From contig DISM01000004.1 in assembly GCA_002421805.1 (NCBI GenBank), positions 372,001 to 436,000 on the forward strand: a stretch of 64,000 nt of DNA, in the 5' to 3' direction. This DNA is from Candidatus Omnitrophica bacterium UBA6210 (lineage in GTDB: Bacteria; Omnitrophota; Gorgyraeia; Velamenicoccales; Velamenicoccaceae). The notes below the pieces were generated by a model. It worked only from the letters and a program-made list of their open reading frames with translations. It ran no database searches and had not been told where the DNA came from. Positions 16,619-24,203 of the stretch are shown in pieces. Position 1 is the stretch's first letter, and every line of letters starts with the position of its first letter. Made by a program: the position numbers and the translations under genes.

Positions 16619-17341
16619 TTACATCTTGAACTTTTCCCCTAAGTACAACTCTCTGGCCCGCGAATCGTTGATCAGGTCGGAAGCGGTTCCGGAAATCAGG
16701 ATACGCCCCTGAGCGATCAAATACGCCCTGTCCGTGATAGACAGGGTCTCGCGCACATTGTGGTCCGTCAACAGGACCCCCAGCCCTTTTTCCTTCAATT
16801 CCCTGATGATCTGCTGGGCATCGGCCACGACGATCGGGTCGATACCGGAAAAAGGTTCATCTAACAGAATGAACGACGGGTTCGTCACCAGCGCGCGGGT
16901 GATCTCCAGGCGCCGCCGCTCCCCGCCGGACAGCGTATAGGCCTTGTGTTTCTTTAAGTGCGCGATCTTGAGTTCTGCCAAAAGATGGTCCAATCTTTTT
17001 TTACGTTCCCGCAAAGAGATGGGCAGGGTCTCCAGGATCGCCATGATATTCTCTTCGACTGTCAGCTTGCGGAAGACCGAGCTCTCCTGCGCGAGATAGC
17101 CGATGCCGAAATGGGCCCTGGCATGGATCGGCAGGCGCGTAATATCGTTGTTATCAAAGATGATCTGCCCTTCTTCCGGCGGGATGATGCCGACGATCAT
17201 ATAGAACGTGGTCGTCTTTCCGGCGCCGTTCGGCCCCAGGAGGCCGACGATCTCACCGCGCTTGACGACGAGGTTCACGTTATCGACGACGCGCCGGTGA
17301 TGATAACTCTTGACCAATCCCTTGGCTTCAAGGAGATACAT
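16619..17341 (-). CDS. lptB: LPS export ABC transporter ATPase
   Basis: Cytoplasmic ATPase that powers LptFG extraction of LPS from the inner membrane. The 240-aa protein has Walker A GPNGAGKTT, Q-loop YLAQESSVF, signature LSGGERRR, Walker B FILLDEP and the H-loop LLTDHNVRETL. It begins 14 nt inside the end of the LptC-LptA gene, so translation is coupled. LptF, LptG and LptD are not in the window. Confidence 0.95.
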   Translation of the reverse strand: MYLLEAKGLVKSYHHRRVVDNVNLVVKRGEIVGLLGPNGAGKTTTFYMIVGIIPPEEGQIIFDNNDITRLPIHARAHFGIGYLAQESSVFRKLTVEENIMAILETLPISLRERKKRLDHLLAELKIAHLKKHKAYTLSGGERRRLEITRALVTNPSFILLDEPFSGIDPIVVADAQQIIRELKEKGLGVLLTDHNVRETLSITDRAYLIAQGRILISGTASDLINDSRARELYLGEKFKM

Positions 17342-18257
17342 TGGGCAGCCCGCTTCCTTCTTCGGGGAAAATTTCCAGGTGCGGCCGGCCCGTCAGGACG
17401 ACCTTCCTGTCCGCCGCGGTAAATACGGCCGAATCACTGTAAGAGGTATTTTCGTCGCGCATGATCTTGACGTGCCCTTCGGCCACGATCCTGTCCATCT
17501 GCTTGGTCTGATTATTGAAATAAATGGTCATCTTGTCCGACACCATAGATCCCTGGTCGGCGTCGCCGGTCACCTGCACGTTCTTCTCAAAGGTCGCGAT
17601 CTGATGTTCGTAATCCAATTCCATCGGGCCGTCGCAGGTGATTGTCATTTTCCCCGGGCCGGTGGCCTGGGAGTCTGCCGCCCCTTCGGGGCTGCCTTCG
17701 GGGCTGCCTTCGGCCGCGGCCGAGGACGCCGGGCTTTTTCCCTGCATTGTCACGACAACGTCTTTCTCGAGCTTGGCCACCTTCATATCCGACTTGGCTT
17801 CCAACCCCTCGCCCACCGCCGTCACATTGTCCCTTGAAATGTTGACTTTTTCGTCCGAAGAGATGACCTGGTCCTTCTGAGACCAATCCAGGGCGCTGGT
17901 CGTCAATTCCGCGCCGGTATCCGTTACGGCGCGCACATTGTCCTCCAGGCGGACCTTGCCCGTGGCCCTGTCGAACTGGCCGCGGTCGGCGGTCAACACC
18001 ATGTTCTCTTTATTCTTCTCGTTGCCGTAAAGATGGGCCGTGATATCGGAGATCTTGACGTCGTTGCCGGCCATATCCATGGACGCGCCTTCCACCTCCC
18101 AGGTCTTTTCGCCTTTGCCGTCGTAGCCGGCGATATTGAAATCTTCCATCTGCTGGGGCTCGCTCGTGGAGGCGATCTTGGAATCCGCCGCCAGACCAAA
18201 AGCCGCTGCAGACTGGAAAACGACCAACGCCAAACACAGAACGAATATTCTGACCAT
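17328..18257 (-). CDS. LptC-LptA fusion: periplasmic LPS-transport bridge
   Basis: 309 aa. A signal/anchor helix (1-24) precedes an LptC-like beta region (about 35-130, containing MEDFNIAGYDGKGEKTWEVEG), a Ser/Gly/Ala-rich linker (about 190-212, with the tandem SPEGSPEG), and an LptA/OstA-like region (about 215-300, MTITCDGPMELDY and VSDKMTIYFNNQTKQMDRIVAEGHV as landmarks). In most diderms LptC and LptA are separate; here both jellyroll segments are on one chain, suggesting a ready-made bridge from LptB2FG. The start overlaps the kdsC stop as TGATG. The linker coding sequence contains an exact tandem repeat (17686-17710). Confidence 0.82.
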   Translation of the reverse strand: MVRIFVLCLALVVFQSAAAFGLAADSKIASTSEPQQMEDFNIAGYDGKGEKTWEVEGASMDMAGNDVKISDITAHLYGNEKNKENMVLTADRGQFDRATGKVRLEDNVRAVTDTGAELTTSALDWSQKDQVISSDEKVNISRDNVTAVGEGLEAKSDMKVAKLEKDVVVTMQGKSPASSAAAEGSPEGSPEGAADSQATGPGKMTITCDGPMELDYEHQIATFEKNVQVTGDADQGSMVSDKMTIYFNNQTKQMDRIVAEGHVKIMRDENTSYSDSAVFTAADRKVVLTGRPHLEIFPEEGSGLPNVSP

Positions 18258-18805
18258 CACAAAAATTTCCCTACGGCCTCTTCCCACAGACCTTGCGATT
18301 TCAAGATCAATTCCGCGATCTCGCGCACGGCGCCGCGGCCGCCGGGATGCCGCGTGATATAAACAGCGGCCCGCCTGACCTCAGCCACCGCATTACGCGT
18401 CGCTACCGGCAGGCCGCATTCTTTCAAAACGCAGAGATCGACAAGATCGTCTCCGACGAAACAGACCGCTTGATCCCGGAGGCGGTATTTTTTCAGGATC
18501 TTTGCGTACGCCTCGGTTTTAGCGGTATGGCCTGCCATATTATTCCTGTCCATCCTGTAGACAGCCTCCGCGCGCATGTCTTTGGCGCGGTGTGCAAGGC
18601 AACCGGACCCCTTGGCCGTCACAAGGATCGTCTTGATCCCCATGCGCGCCAAAAGGGCCACGCCCAAGCCGTCATGAACGTCAAAGCACTTGGCGTCGCG
18701 CCCTTCGCTGTCGTAAATAATACGACCATCCGTCAGGACACCGTCGACATCCAACAACAGCAATTTAATCTTTTTAAATTTATCCCGGAGTTTTTTTGAA
18801 ATCAT
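18257..18805 (-). CDS. kdsC: 3-deoxy-D-manno-octulosonate 8-phosphate phosphatase
   Basis: HAD-superfamily phosphatase releasing Kdo from Kdo-8-phosphate. The 182-aa protein has motif I LLLDVDGVLTDG with the nucleophile Asp, motif II VTAKGSG, and motif III/IV CFVGDDLVDL. The small size, lacking a cap domain, is typical of tetrameric KdsC. It stands between kdsD and the LPS-transport fusion within the Kdo operon. Confidence 0.95.
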   Translation of the reverse strand: MISKKLRDKFKKIKLLLLDVDGVLTDGRIIYDSEGRDAKCFDVHDGLGVALLARMGIKTILVTAKGSGCLAHRAKDMRAEAVYRMDRNNMAGHTAKTEAYAKILKKYRLRDQAVCFVGDDLVDLCVLKECGLPVATRNAVAEVRRAAVYITRHPGGRGAVREIAELILKSQGLWEEAVGKFL

Positions 18806-18868
18806 CGAGGTATTCCGATGCCGATGCTTGATCCGCGCATCCGTAACTCGCTTGCCCGTTAACTATTT

Positions 18869-19828
18869 TTAGACCAGCCCCGCCTTGAGCAAATCCTGGA
18901 CATCCAGCATCCCGATCGGCCGGTGCCTGGCATCGACGATCGGCACCTCATCGATCCTCTTGTCCTGGAGGATCCTGAGGGCTTCGCTGGCAAGATGGTC
19001 CTTGGGGATCGTCACCGGGTCTTTTGTCATGACGTCCTTGACTTTCCTGACCACCAGATTCTTGTCCGACTCCACGTGGCGGCGCAGGTCTCCGTCCGTA
19101 AAGATCCCTGTCAATTTCCCGGACCTGTCGACAACGCTCGCAGCGCCTGCGCGTGCTTCCGTGATCTTCAAGAGGACGTCGCGCACAAGCTCGTCTTCTT
19201 TCACGACGGGATTGGATGCACCCCGGCGCATGATATCCTCGACCTTCAAGAGGAGCCTTTTTCCCAGCGCCCCTCCGGGATGATAAAAAGCAAAGTCCTC
19301 CTCCCGGAATCCCTTTTTCTTCAGCAGGCAAACGGCGATGGCGTCGCCCATGGCGAGCGTCGCCGTCGTGGAGGCCGTCGGCGCCAACCCCAAAGGACAG
19401 GCTTCTTTCTTGACGGAAACATCCAGCGTCACATCGCTGTGGCGACCCAGGGTCGAACGGGGATTGCCTGTCAACGCGATGAGCCGCGCCCCGATCTTTT
19501 TGATCAAAGGCAGGAGCCGGATCACTTCTTCGGTCTCGCCGCTGTTGGAGATCGCCAAAATAACGTCTTCCCGCGTGACACGGCCCAGGTCGCCGTGGAT
19601 CGCCTCGGCGGAATGCAAGAACAGGCTCGGCGTGCCTGTCGAAGAGAGCGTTGCCGATATCTTCTGGCCGATCAGGCCGCCCTTGCCCATCCCTGTCACA
19701 ATGACGCGGCCGCGGCACTCGTTTAAAAGCCCGATCGCCTTGTCGAATTTTTCGTCGATCCGGCGCATGAGGGCTTCGATAGCCTCCGCCTCGATCTTCA
19801 AAACCTCTTTGGCTTCTTTGCCATACAT
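18869..19828 (-). CDS. kdsD: Arabinose-5-phosphate isomerase
   Basis: Interconverts ribulose-5-phosphate and arabinose-5-phosphate, the first Kdo step. The 319-aa protein has an N-terminal SIS sugar isomerase domain (about 1-190, TGMGKGGLIGQKISATLSSTGTPS with the active-site region, and ISNSGETEEV), followed by two CBS motifs (about 200-319) that usually sense a nucleotide sugar such as CMP-Kdo. It is 9 nt from kdsA. The 63-nt spacer to kdsC holds no visible signal. Confidence 0.95.
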   Translation of the reverse strand: MYGKEAKEVLKIEAEAIEALMRRIDEKFDKAIGLLNECRGRVIVTGMGKGGLIGQKISATLSSTGTPSLFLHSAEAIHGDLGRVTREDVILAISNSGETEEVIRLLPLIKKIGARLIALTGNPRSTLGRHSDVTLDVSVKKEACPLGLAPTASTTATLAMGDAIAVCLLKKKGFREEDFAFYHPGGALGKRLLLKVEDIMRRGASNPVVKEDELVRDVLLKITEARAGAASVVDRSGKLTGIFTDGDLRRHVESDKNLVVRKVKDVMTKDPVTIPKDHLASEALRILQDKRIDEVPIVDARHRPIGMLDVQDLLKAGLV

Positions 19829-19837
19829 CGCTGAATC

Positions 19838-20677
19838 CTATTCGTTGGTCTTGTGGGCGCCGGCGAGACGGTCAATAGCGCGGACCGCCTCCAGCAGGCG
19901 CGGTAATTCCGATAAAGACAGCATGTTAGGGCCGTCGCAAAGGGCTTTTTGCGGCCTGTGGTGCACCTCCAAAAACAGGCCGTCGCAGCCGAACGCCACC
20001 GCGGCCCTCGACAGGGCGGCGACATACTTTTTCTCTCCTCCGCTCGACGTGCCGCGGCCACCGGGAAGCTGCACACTGTGCGTAGCATCGAAGATCACCG
20101 GATAACCCAGGTGGCGCATGATCGCCAGGCTCCGGAAATCCACGACCAGATTATTGTAGCCGAAAGAAACGCCCCGCTCCGTCAGAAGGATCTTGCGGTT
20201 CCCGCTGGAGACGATCTTCCTAATAACCTCATCCATATTCCACGGAGCCAAAAACTGCCCCTTCTTGATATTGATGGCCTTCCCCGTCTTAGCCGCCGCG
20301 ATGAGGATGTCGGTCTGCCGGCACAGGAATGCCGGGATCTGCAGGCAATCCAGGACTTCGCCTGCGGCCTTTGCCTCTTCGGCGCTATGGACGTCGCTTA
20401 AGACCGGGATGCCGAACGCGCTCTTGACACGGCTCAGGATCTTCAAACCCTGGCGGATCCCGGGCCCCCGGAAAGACGACAACGATGTCCGGTTGGCCTT
20501 ATCATAACTGGATTTAAAAACCAGGGGGATGCCCACCTGACGACACACGGCCTTCAGACGCGCAGCCTCTGCCATCACGGCCTTCTCGGACTCGATGACG
20601 CACGGCCCGGCCAACAGGACAAGAGGCAGCCCGCCGCCGATCTCCACAGAGCCGATCCTCACTTTACGCGTTTTCAT
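19838..20677 (-). CDS. kdsA: 3-deoxy-8-phosphooctulonate synthase
   Basis: Condenses PEP with arabinose-5-phosphate. The 279-aa TIM-barrel protein contains LLAGPCVIES, FKSSYDKANRTS, GIPVLSDVH, LCRQTDIL and FDATHSVQLPGG, all hallmarks of KdsA. The Cys in AGPCVIES is conserved in both metal-dependent and metal-independent classes, so the class is not decided here. The ATG at 20675-20677 follows GAGGAAAAGA and overlaps the kdsB end by 14 nt; a 39-codon upstream extension is not used. Confidence 0.96.
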   Translation of the reverse strand: MKTRKVRIGSVEIGGGLPLVLLAGPCVIESEKAVMAEAARLKAVCRQVGIPLVFKSSYDKANRTSLSSFRGPGIRQGLKILSRVKSAFGIPVLSDVHSAEEAKAAGEVLDCLQIPAFLCRQTDILIAAAKTGKAINIKKGQFLAPWNMDEVIRKIVSSGNRKILLTERGVSFGYNNLVVDFRSLAIMRHLGYPVIFDATHSVQLPGGRGTSSGGEKKYVAALSRAAVAFGCDGLFLEVHHRPQKALCDGPNMLSLSELPRLLEAVRAIDRLAGAHKTNE

Positions 20678-21425
20678 TCTTTTCCTCGATCTTGCTTCTA
20701 AGCAGGAGCCGCTGCTTGACCTTCTCCAGATCCTCGCGGGTGTCCACGCCGATCGTCTCGAATTTTGTCTCCACCACGCGGATAGAATATCCATTTTCCA
20801 GGATCCTGAGCTGTTCGAGCTTCTCGAGCTTCTCGAGTTTCGATGCCGGGAGGTTCTTGTAGGTATAAAGGAAATCCTTGGTGTAACCGTAAATCCCGAT
20901 ATGCTTGTAATGAACGCGCATGCCCGGCTCCTCTTCGCGCACGAACGGGATGGGGCAGCGCGAAAAGTACAGCGCCTGATGCTTCTTGTTCATCACGACC
21001 TTGACGACGTTCGGATCGGCGATCTCCTCTTCGTGCTCGATGCGCTTGCAGACCGTCGCGCAATTCTGCTCGGGGACGTTCAGGAGCGTATAGGCCACAT
21101 CGTCGATCATGGAAGGATGCACGAGCGGCTCATCCCCCTGGATATTGACCACGACCTTGACGTCCAGGTCGGCGACGACTTCAGTGATGCGCTCGGTGCC
21201 GCTGGTATGGGCCTTGGCCGTCATGACGGCCTTGCCGCCGAAAGCCTCAACGGCCCCTTTGATCCTTTCGTCATCGCACGCCACGACCACCTCGTCAAGG
21301 GCCCTGGCCCGTTTGGCGTTCTCCCATACATGCTGGATCATGGGCTTGCCGAGGATGTCCGCCAGGATCTTGCCTTCAAAACGGACGGATGCGTAACGCG
21401 CAGGGATCACACCGATGGCATTCAT
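20664..21425 (-). CDS. kdsB: CMP-Kdo synthetase (3-deoxy-manno-octulosonate cytidylyltransferase)
   Basis: Activates Kdo as CMP-Kdo for transfer by WaaA. The 253-aa protein has VIPARYASVRFEGK (nucleotide-binding loop), NIQGDEPL with the metal-binding Asp, RCPIPFVR and HIGIYGY. The C-terminal part holds a short Leu/Lys/Glu repeat (KLEKLEKLEQL). The start overlaps the preceding stop as ATGA, so it is coupled to the heptose kinase gene. Confidence 0.96.
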   Translation of the reverse strand: MNAIGVIPARYASVRFEGKILADILGKPMIQHVWENAKRARALDEVVVACDDERIKGAVEAFGGKAVMTAKAHTSGTERITEVVADLDVKVVVNIQGDEPLVHPSMIDDVAYTLLNVPEQNCATVCKRIEHEEEIADPNVVKVVMNKKHQALYFSRCPIPFVREEEPGMRVHYKHIGIYGYTKDFLYTYKNLPASKLEKLEKLEQLRILENGYSIRVVETKFETIGVDTREDLEKVKQRLLLRSKIEEKNENA

Positions 21426-22432
21426 GACAATTTTCCTTTCAACCTCTCCCACGCCTCGAGGATCTCTTCTTTAGTGACAACAGCCACACCCACCTTGCCG
21501 ACAACCACGCCTGCAGCGACATTGGCGATCTTGGCCGCATCGACCATGCGGACGCCGCGGGACAACGCCAGTGTAAAGACAGAGATGACCGTATCGCCAG
21601 CACCGGAGACGTCGAAAACTTCCTGCGCGACGGTCGGAATATGCACGGGGGTGTGGTTTTGGCCGCCGGAAAAAAGCTTCATGCCTTTTTCGCCGAGGGT
21701 CACCAGGACCCCTTCACACCGAAGGGTCTTATGCAGTTTCCAGCCGATGCGGTCGATGTCTTCGTCCGCCTTAATGGCAATGCCAGCGCCTGCAGAAGCC
21801 TCTTTTTCATTCGGGGTCAACGCTGTCACGCCCTTATAATAACCGAAATGTTCTATCTTGGGATCGACGGTAATGATCTTCTTGTGTTTTTTTGCCAAAG
21901 AAATGATGCGCTTCAGGAGATACGGCCCGATCAGGCCCTTGCCGTAATCTTCAATGATCAATCCGTCGACCTGGGGGATCTTTTCCTCCACCATTTCAAT
22001 GACGTGCCGCATCCGGTCCTGATGAAGATTTTCAGTGTTCTCCCAATCGAGGCGCACCATCTGCTGGTGGGCGGCGATGATACGTGTCTTGACCGTCGTG
22101 CGCCTGGCGGCATCGGCGATCACACCGTCGCAATCGACATTCTTGTGACGTAACAGGTCCAGAAGGACGTCCCCATTCCTGTCCTCTCCGACCACACCAT
22201 AGAGAAAAACCTTGGCGCCCAGGGCCGCCAGGTTGCTGGCGACATTGGAAGCGCCGCCGGGCATAAAGGACTGACGTTGCGCCCAAACAACAGGCACGGG
22301 CGCTTCGGGTGAGATGCGCTCCGCCTTGCCCCAAATGTATTCATCCAGGATCACATCGCCGATCACCATGATCCGCGAAGAGGAAAACCCGTGAAGGATC
22401 TTTTTAAGTTTTTCTTGAGTCAATGGCGCCAT
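21422..22432 (-). CDS. D-glycero-beta-D-manno-heptose-7-phosphate kinase (HldE domain I only)
   Basis: PfkB-family kinase making heptose-1,7-bisphosphate. The 336-aa protein has VIGDVILDEYIWG, GGASNVASNLAALG with the substrate loop, NEKEA, and the catalytic DVSGAGDTVIS. The C-terminal nucleotidyltransferase domain of bifunctional HldE is absent and no HldC homologue is in the window. Together with hldD at 36.6 kb it implies an ADP-heptose pathway. The ATG at 22430-22432 is chosen; an in-frame GTG 42 nt upstream is possible. Confidence 0.9.
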   Translation of the reverse strand: MAPLTQEKLKKILHGFSSSRIMVIGDVILDEYIWGKAERISPEAPVPVVWAQRQSFMPGGASNVASNLAALGAKVFLYGVVGEDRNGDVLLDLLRHKNVDCDGVIADAARRTTVKTRIIAAHQQMVRLDWENTENLHQDRMRHVIEMVEEKIPQVDGLIIEDYGKGLIGPYLLKRIISLAKKHKKIITVDPKIEHFGYYKGVTALTPNEKEASAGAGIAIKADEDIDRIGWKLHKTLRCEGVLVTLGEKGMKLFSGGQNHTPVHIPTVAQEVFDVSGAGDTVISVFTLALSRGVRMVDAAKIANVAAGVVVGKVGVAVVTKEEILEAWERLKGKLS

Positions 22433-22735
22433 AACTATGATATCCCTGTTAACCCCTCTTGCCTCAACGATCACCTAAAACAAAGGCGGCTATCACGATC
22501 TCACGGTGCCCCGGGACACAATAACGGATGCCGCAGCCGTCCCATGGACAAAGATTCTTTAACTCTTTTGTTTACAAAATGTTAGGAAACGAATCAAAAA
22601 GAACAAAACCCGGCCCTTACAGACAAGAACCTGGTTAAAAGAACTTACCGACCCCGCTCTTTCCTGCGCTGATGGAATAGGTTTTAAACCTGGATAGGTC
22701 CATGGATCAAGATGCCGACTTATTTAGAAGAGTTA

Positions 22736-22764
22736 ATTATACCAACGGCGGTTCCTCCGGTCAA
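22736..22764 (-). promoter_or_regulatory. Strong sigma-70-type promoter of the Kdo/Lpt operon
   Basis: TTGACC (22759-22764, minus strand), exactly 17 nt, then a perfect TATAAT (22736-22741). Transcription would begin near 22729, giving a leader of about 300 nt before the heptose kinase. In the leader (22433-22728) I see no clear hairpin family or known riboswitch; 22581-22681 is fairly AT-rich. Confidence 0.8.
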
Positions 22765-22820
22765 TATATGTTTGTCGGGTCCATGCGCCAAACGCCTGCC
22801 GCACGATTTTTGAGGAAAAA

Positions 22821-23132
22821 CTACTGCGAGTAATCATAGTCTTTCTTTTGAAGGACCCCGTTTTTGAAGTACAGGATCGTTGGCGGAGACGTTAAGGAGT
22901 AAATCCAGGCCTCATCATACATCTTACCCATATAGCTGATGTCATAACGTCTCTTGTCAGGATAACCGGCCTTCTGCTGCACCTCGGCTTGTGTCATTCC
23001 GACCTTTGTCTGCTCCATAAGGCCGTAGCACTTCATTTTGCTGTTCTCATCGGATGAGCGCCCGAACTCGCAGATATTGGCGCAACCGGCCGACATGAAC
23101 ATGACCCCCAGCATCATCAGGATTGACCGCAT
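22821..23132 (-). CDS. Small lipoprotein with a BamE/SmpA-like motif
   Basis: 103 aa. The N-terminal signal ends in lipobox MSAGC (Cys at about 18). The mature part includes KVGMTQAEVQQKAGYP, similar to the helix-turn region of the BamE/SmpA/OmlA and other small outer-membrane lipoprotein folds, followed by a beta-rich end with ILYFKNGVLQKKD. The ATG follows a very strong GAGGAGGTGA. An envelope role is likely; equating it with BamE is not justified, because this fold occurs in many unrelated lipoproteins. Confidence 0.75.
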   Translation of the reverse strand: MRSILMMLGVMFMSAGCANICEFGRSSDENSKMKCYGLMEQTKVGMTQAEVQQKAGYPDKRRYDISYMGKMYDEAWIYSLTSPPTILYFKNGVLQKKDYDYSQ

Positions 23133-23171
23133 AAAGACTCACCTCCTCTTATGAAACAACCGTAGATATGT

Positions 23172-23420
23172 TCAACGATCCTGTGGCGCCCCTGCCTCCT
23201 GCAACAGCTTTTCCGCAGGCATGGCCTTGACCACGGTGGCGCGGATATCGCGGATCGCATTCTTGTATTTCTCGACCTCGGCTTTCAAGATCATCTCCCG
23301 GCCCTGCAGGCGGGTGACCAAAGACTGGTAACCTGCAGAAGCAAGCCAATCGCCGATCCCCACCCCCGCGATAAAAACAACGATGATCGTGATGGCTACC
23401 ACCAATCCCCTCGTCTTCAT
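23172..23420 (-). CDS. Small membrane protein with coiled coil
   Basis: 82 aa. One hydrophobic segment (about 5-23, LVVAITIIVVFIAGVGIG) is followed by a charged helical stretch (about 35-70) rich in Lys and Glu. No domain is recognised. It shares layout, though little sequence, with the 73-aa protein at 23849-24070. The ATG at 23418-23420 follows AAGGAG that abuts the 9-bp hairpin at 23433-23453; longer in-frame readings run through the hairpin repeats and are rejected as coding. Confidence 0.65.
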   Translation of the reverse strand: MKTRGLVVAITIIVVFIAGVGIGDWLASAGYQSLVTRLQGREMILKAEVEKYKNAIRDIRATVVKAMPAEKLLQEAGAPQDR

Positions 23421-23432
23421 GATATGCTCCTT

Positions 23433-23648
23433 AATTCCGCCTCTGGCGGAATTAGGCCCTCCGCTATGTGGAATGCGGAGGCCTACCCTTTCTGGGTTAA
23501 CTCCACCACCCGGCCCCATCGGATGGGCCGGTGTGCCGCTTTCTGCGGCAGTGTATCTTGAGAATTTATGGCTGCCCACCGAGTCTCTGACGAGGCTGGT
23601 CGCAGACAGATATTGACAAGATGCTTACACGGGGAGTAACGTTTATTT
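23433..23648. repeat. Hairpin-chain element A (spacer copy 1)
   Basis: A run of adjacent hairpins: AATTCCGCC/GGCGGAATT with a TCT loop (23433-23453); GGCC-bulge-TCCGC/GCGGAGGCC (23455-23483); ACCC/GGGT with loop TTTCT (23485-23497); CCGGCCC/GGGCCGG with loop CATCGGAT (23510-23531); TGCCGC/GCGGCA with loop TTTCT (23534-23550); then a loose palindrome from GTGTATCTTG (23551) to CAAGATGCTTACAC (23617-23630). TTAACTCC at 23497-23504 faces GGAGTAAC at 23633-23640. The same modules recur at 48.9 and 60.5 kb. Confidence 0.85.
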
Positions 23649-23657
23649 CCTTTAACC

Positions 23658-23828
23658 TTCCGCCTCTGGCGGAATTAGACCCTCCGCTTGTTCAGAATTA
23701 CCTGGCTCCATCGGATGAGCCGCACCTTGCCTTATCGGACTGGCAAGTGCGCCACTTCCTGTGGCGGTATGCCGTCCAGTGGGACGCACCCGCTTATCCT
23801 ATTAAAGCGGGGTGCCGCTTCCTGCGGC
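23658..23828. repeat. Hairpin-chain element B (spacer copy 2)
   Basis: Adjacent hairpins: TTCCGCC/GGCGGAA, TCT loop (23658-23674); a decayed copy of the CCTCCGC module (23680-23700); GGCTC/GAGCC with loop CATCGGAT (23704-23721); CTTGCC/GGCAAG with loop TTATCGGACT (23726-23747); CGCCAC/GTGGCG with loop TTCCT (23750-23766); GTCC/GGAC (23774-23785); CCCGCTT/AAGCGGG (23789-23811); GCCGC/GCGGC with loop TTCCT (23814-23828). It fills the spacer after the gene ending at 23849. Confidence 0.85.
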
Positions 23829-23848
23829 GACTCTTTCTCAAACCCGCT

Positions 23849-24070
23849 CTACTTCACCACCACAGGTTTGGCCTGTTCGAGCTGCACACGGATGTTTTCC
23901 AGCACGATCTTATAGTTGTCCAGGGTCTTTTGATATTCGACGTTAAGCTTCTTGAGCCTGACAACCTCGGCCTGATAAGACATGTTGGCAAAACTGAACG
24001 CGAACGCCGTCACGACTGCCAGAACCGTCACCGCCAATGCCACCACCGCGCTGACTTTCATCTGTTTCAT
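23849..24070 (-). CDS. Small membrane protein with coiled coil
   Basis: 73 aa. Hydrophobic segment at about 6-28 (VSAVVALAVTVLAVVTAFAF), then a charged amphipathic helix (about 33-65, with ILE and VQLEQ heptads) ending PVVVK. Unknown function. The ATG at 24068-24070 follows AAGGAGG, which directly abuts the 9-bp hairpin at 24082-24102. It is the second of two such small proteins in a row, between hairpin-chain elements and downstream of LPS-core glycosyltransferases, so an envelope role is plausible only by context. Confidence 0.65.
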   Translation of the reverse strand: MKQMKVSAVVALAVTVLAVVTAFAFSFANMSYQAEVVRLKKLNVEYQKTLDNYKIVLENIRVQLEQAKPVVVK

Positions 24071-24081
24071 ACGGCCTCCTT

Positions 24082-24203
24082 AATCCTGCCTCTGGCAGGA
24101 TTACCCCGCAGCCTGCGCTAGTCAATTTAGCGAGTGCCCTGGCCCGCCTCCGGCGAGGCCGGGGCGCTCAGGAGCTAAATTGACAAGCGTTTAGGCAAGG
24201 GGT
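24082..24203. repeat. Hairpin-chain element C, overlapping the end of a glycosyltransferase gene
   Basis: AATCCTGCC/GGCAGGATT with a TCT loop (24082-24102); outer arms ACCCC (24103-24107) and GGGGT (24199-24203); perfect 11-bp stem GTCAATTTAGC (24121-24131) with GCTAAATTGAC (24174-24184); inner GC-rich stem from about 24134 to 24169. The nested layout is the same as element D at 48.9 kb, but the stem sequence is different. The stop codon of the glycosyltransferase gene (24175-24177) lies inside the 11-bp arm. A further hairpin, CCCGCC/GGCGGG with a TCT loop, lies at 24223-24237 inside that gene. Confidence 0.8.

Noticed and set aside
23421..23579. N-terminal extension of the 82-aa membrane protein
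   Set aside because: The extra 53 codons translate hairpin repeat DNA (NSARGG-type text also seen upstream of ilvC) and the good ribosome-binding site precedes the inner ATG.
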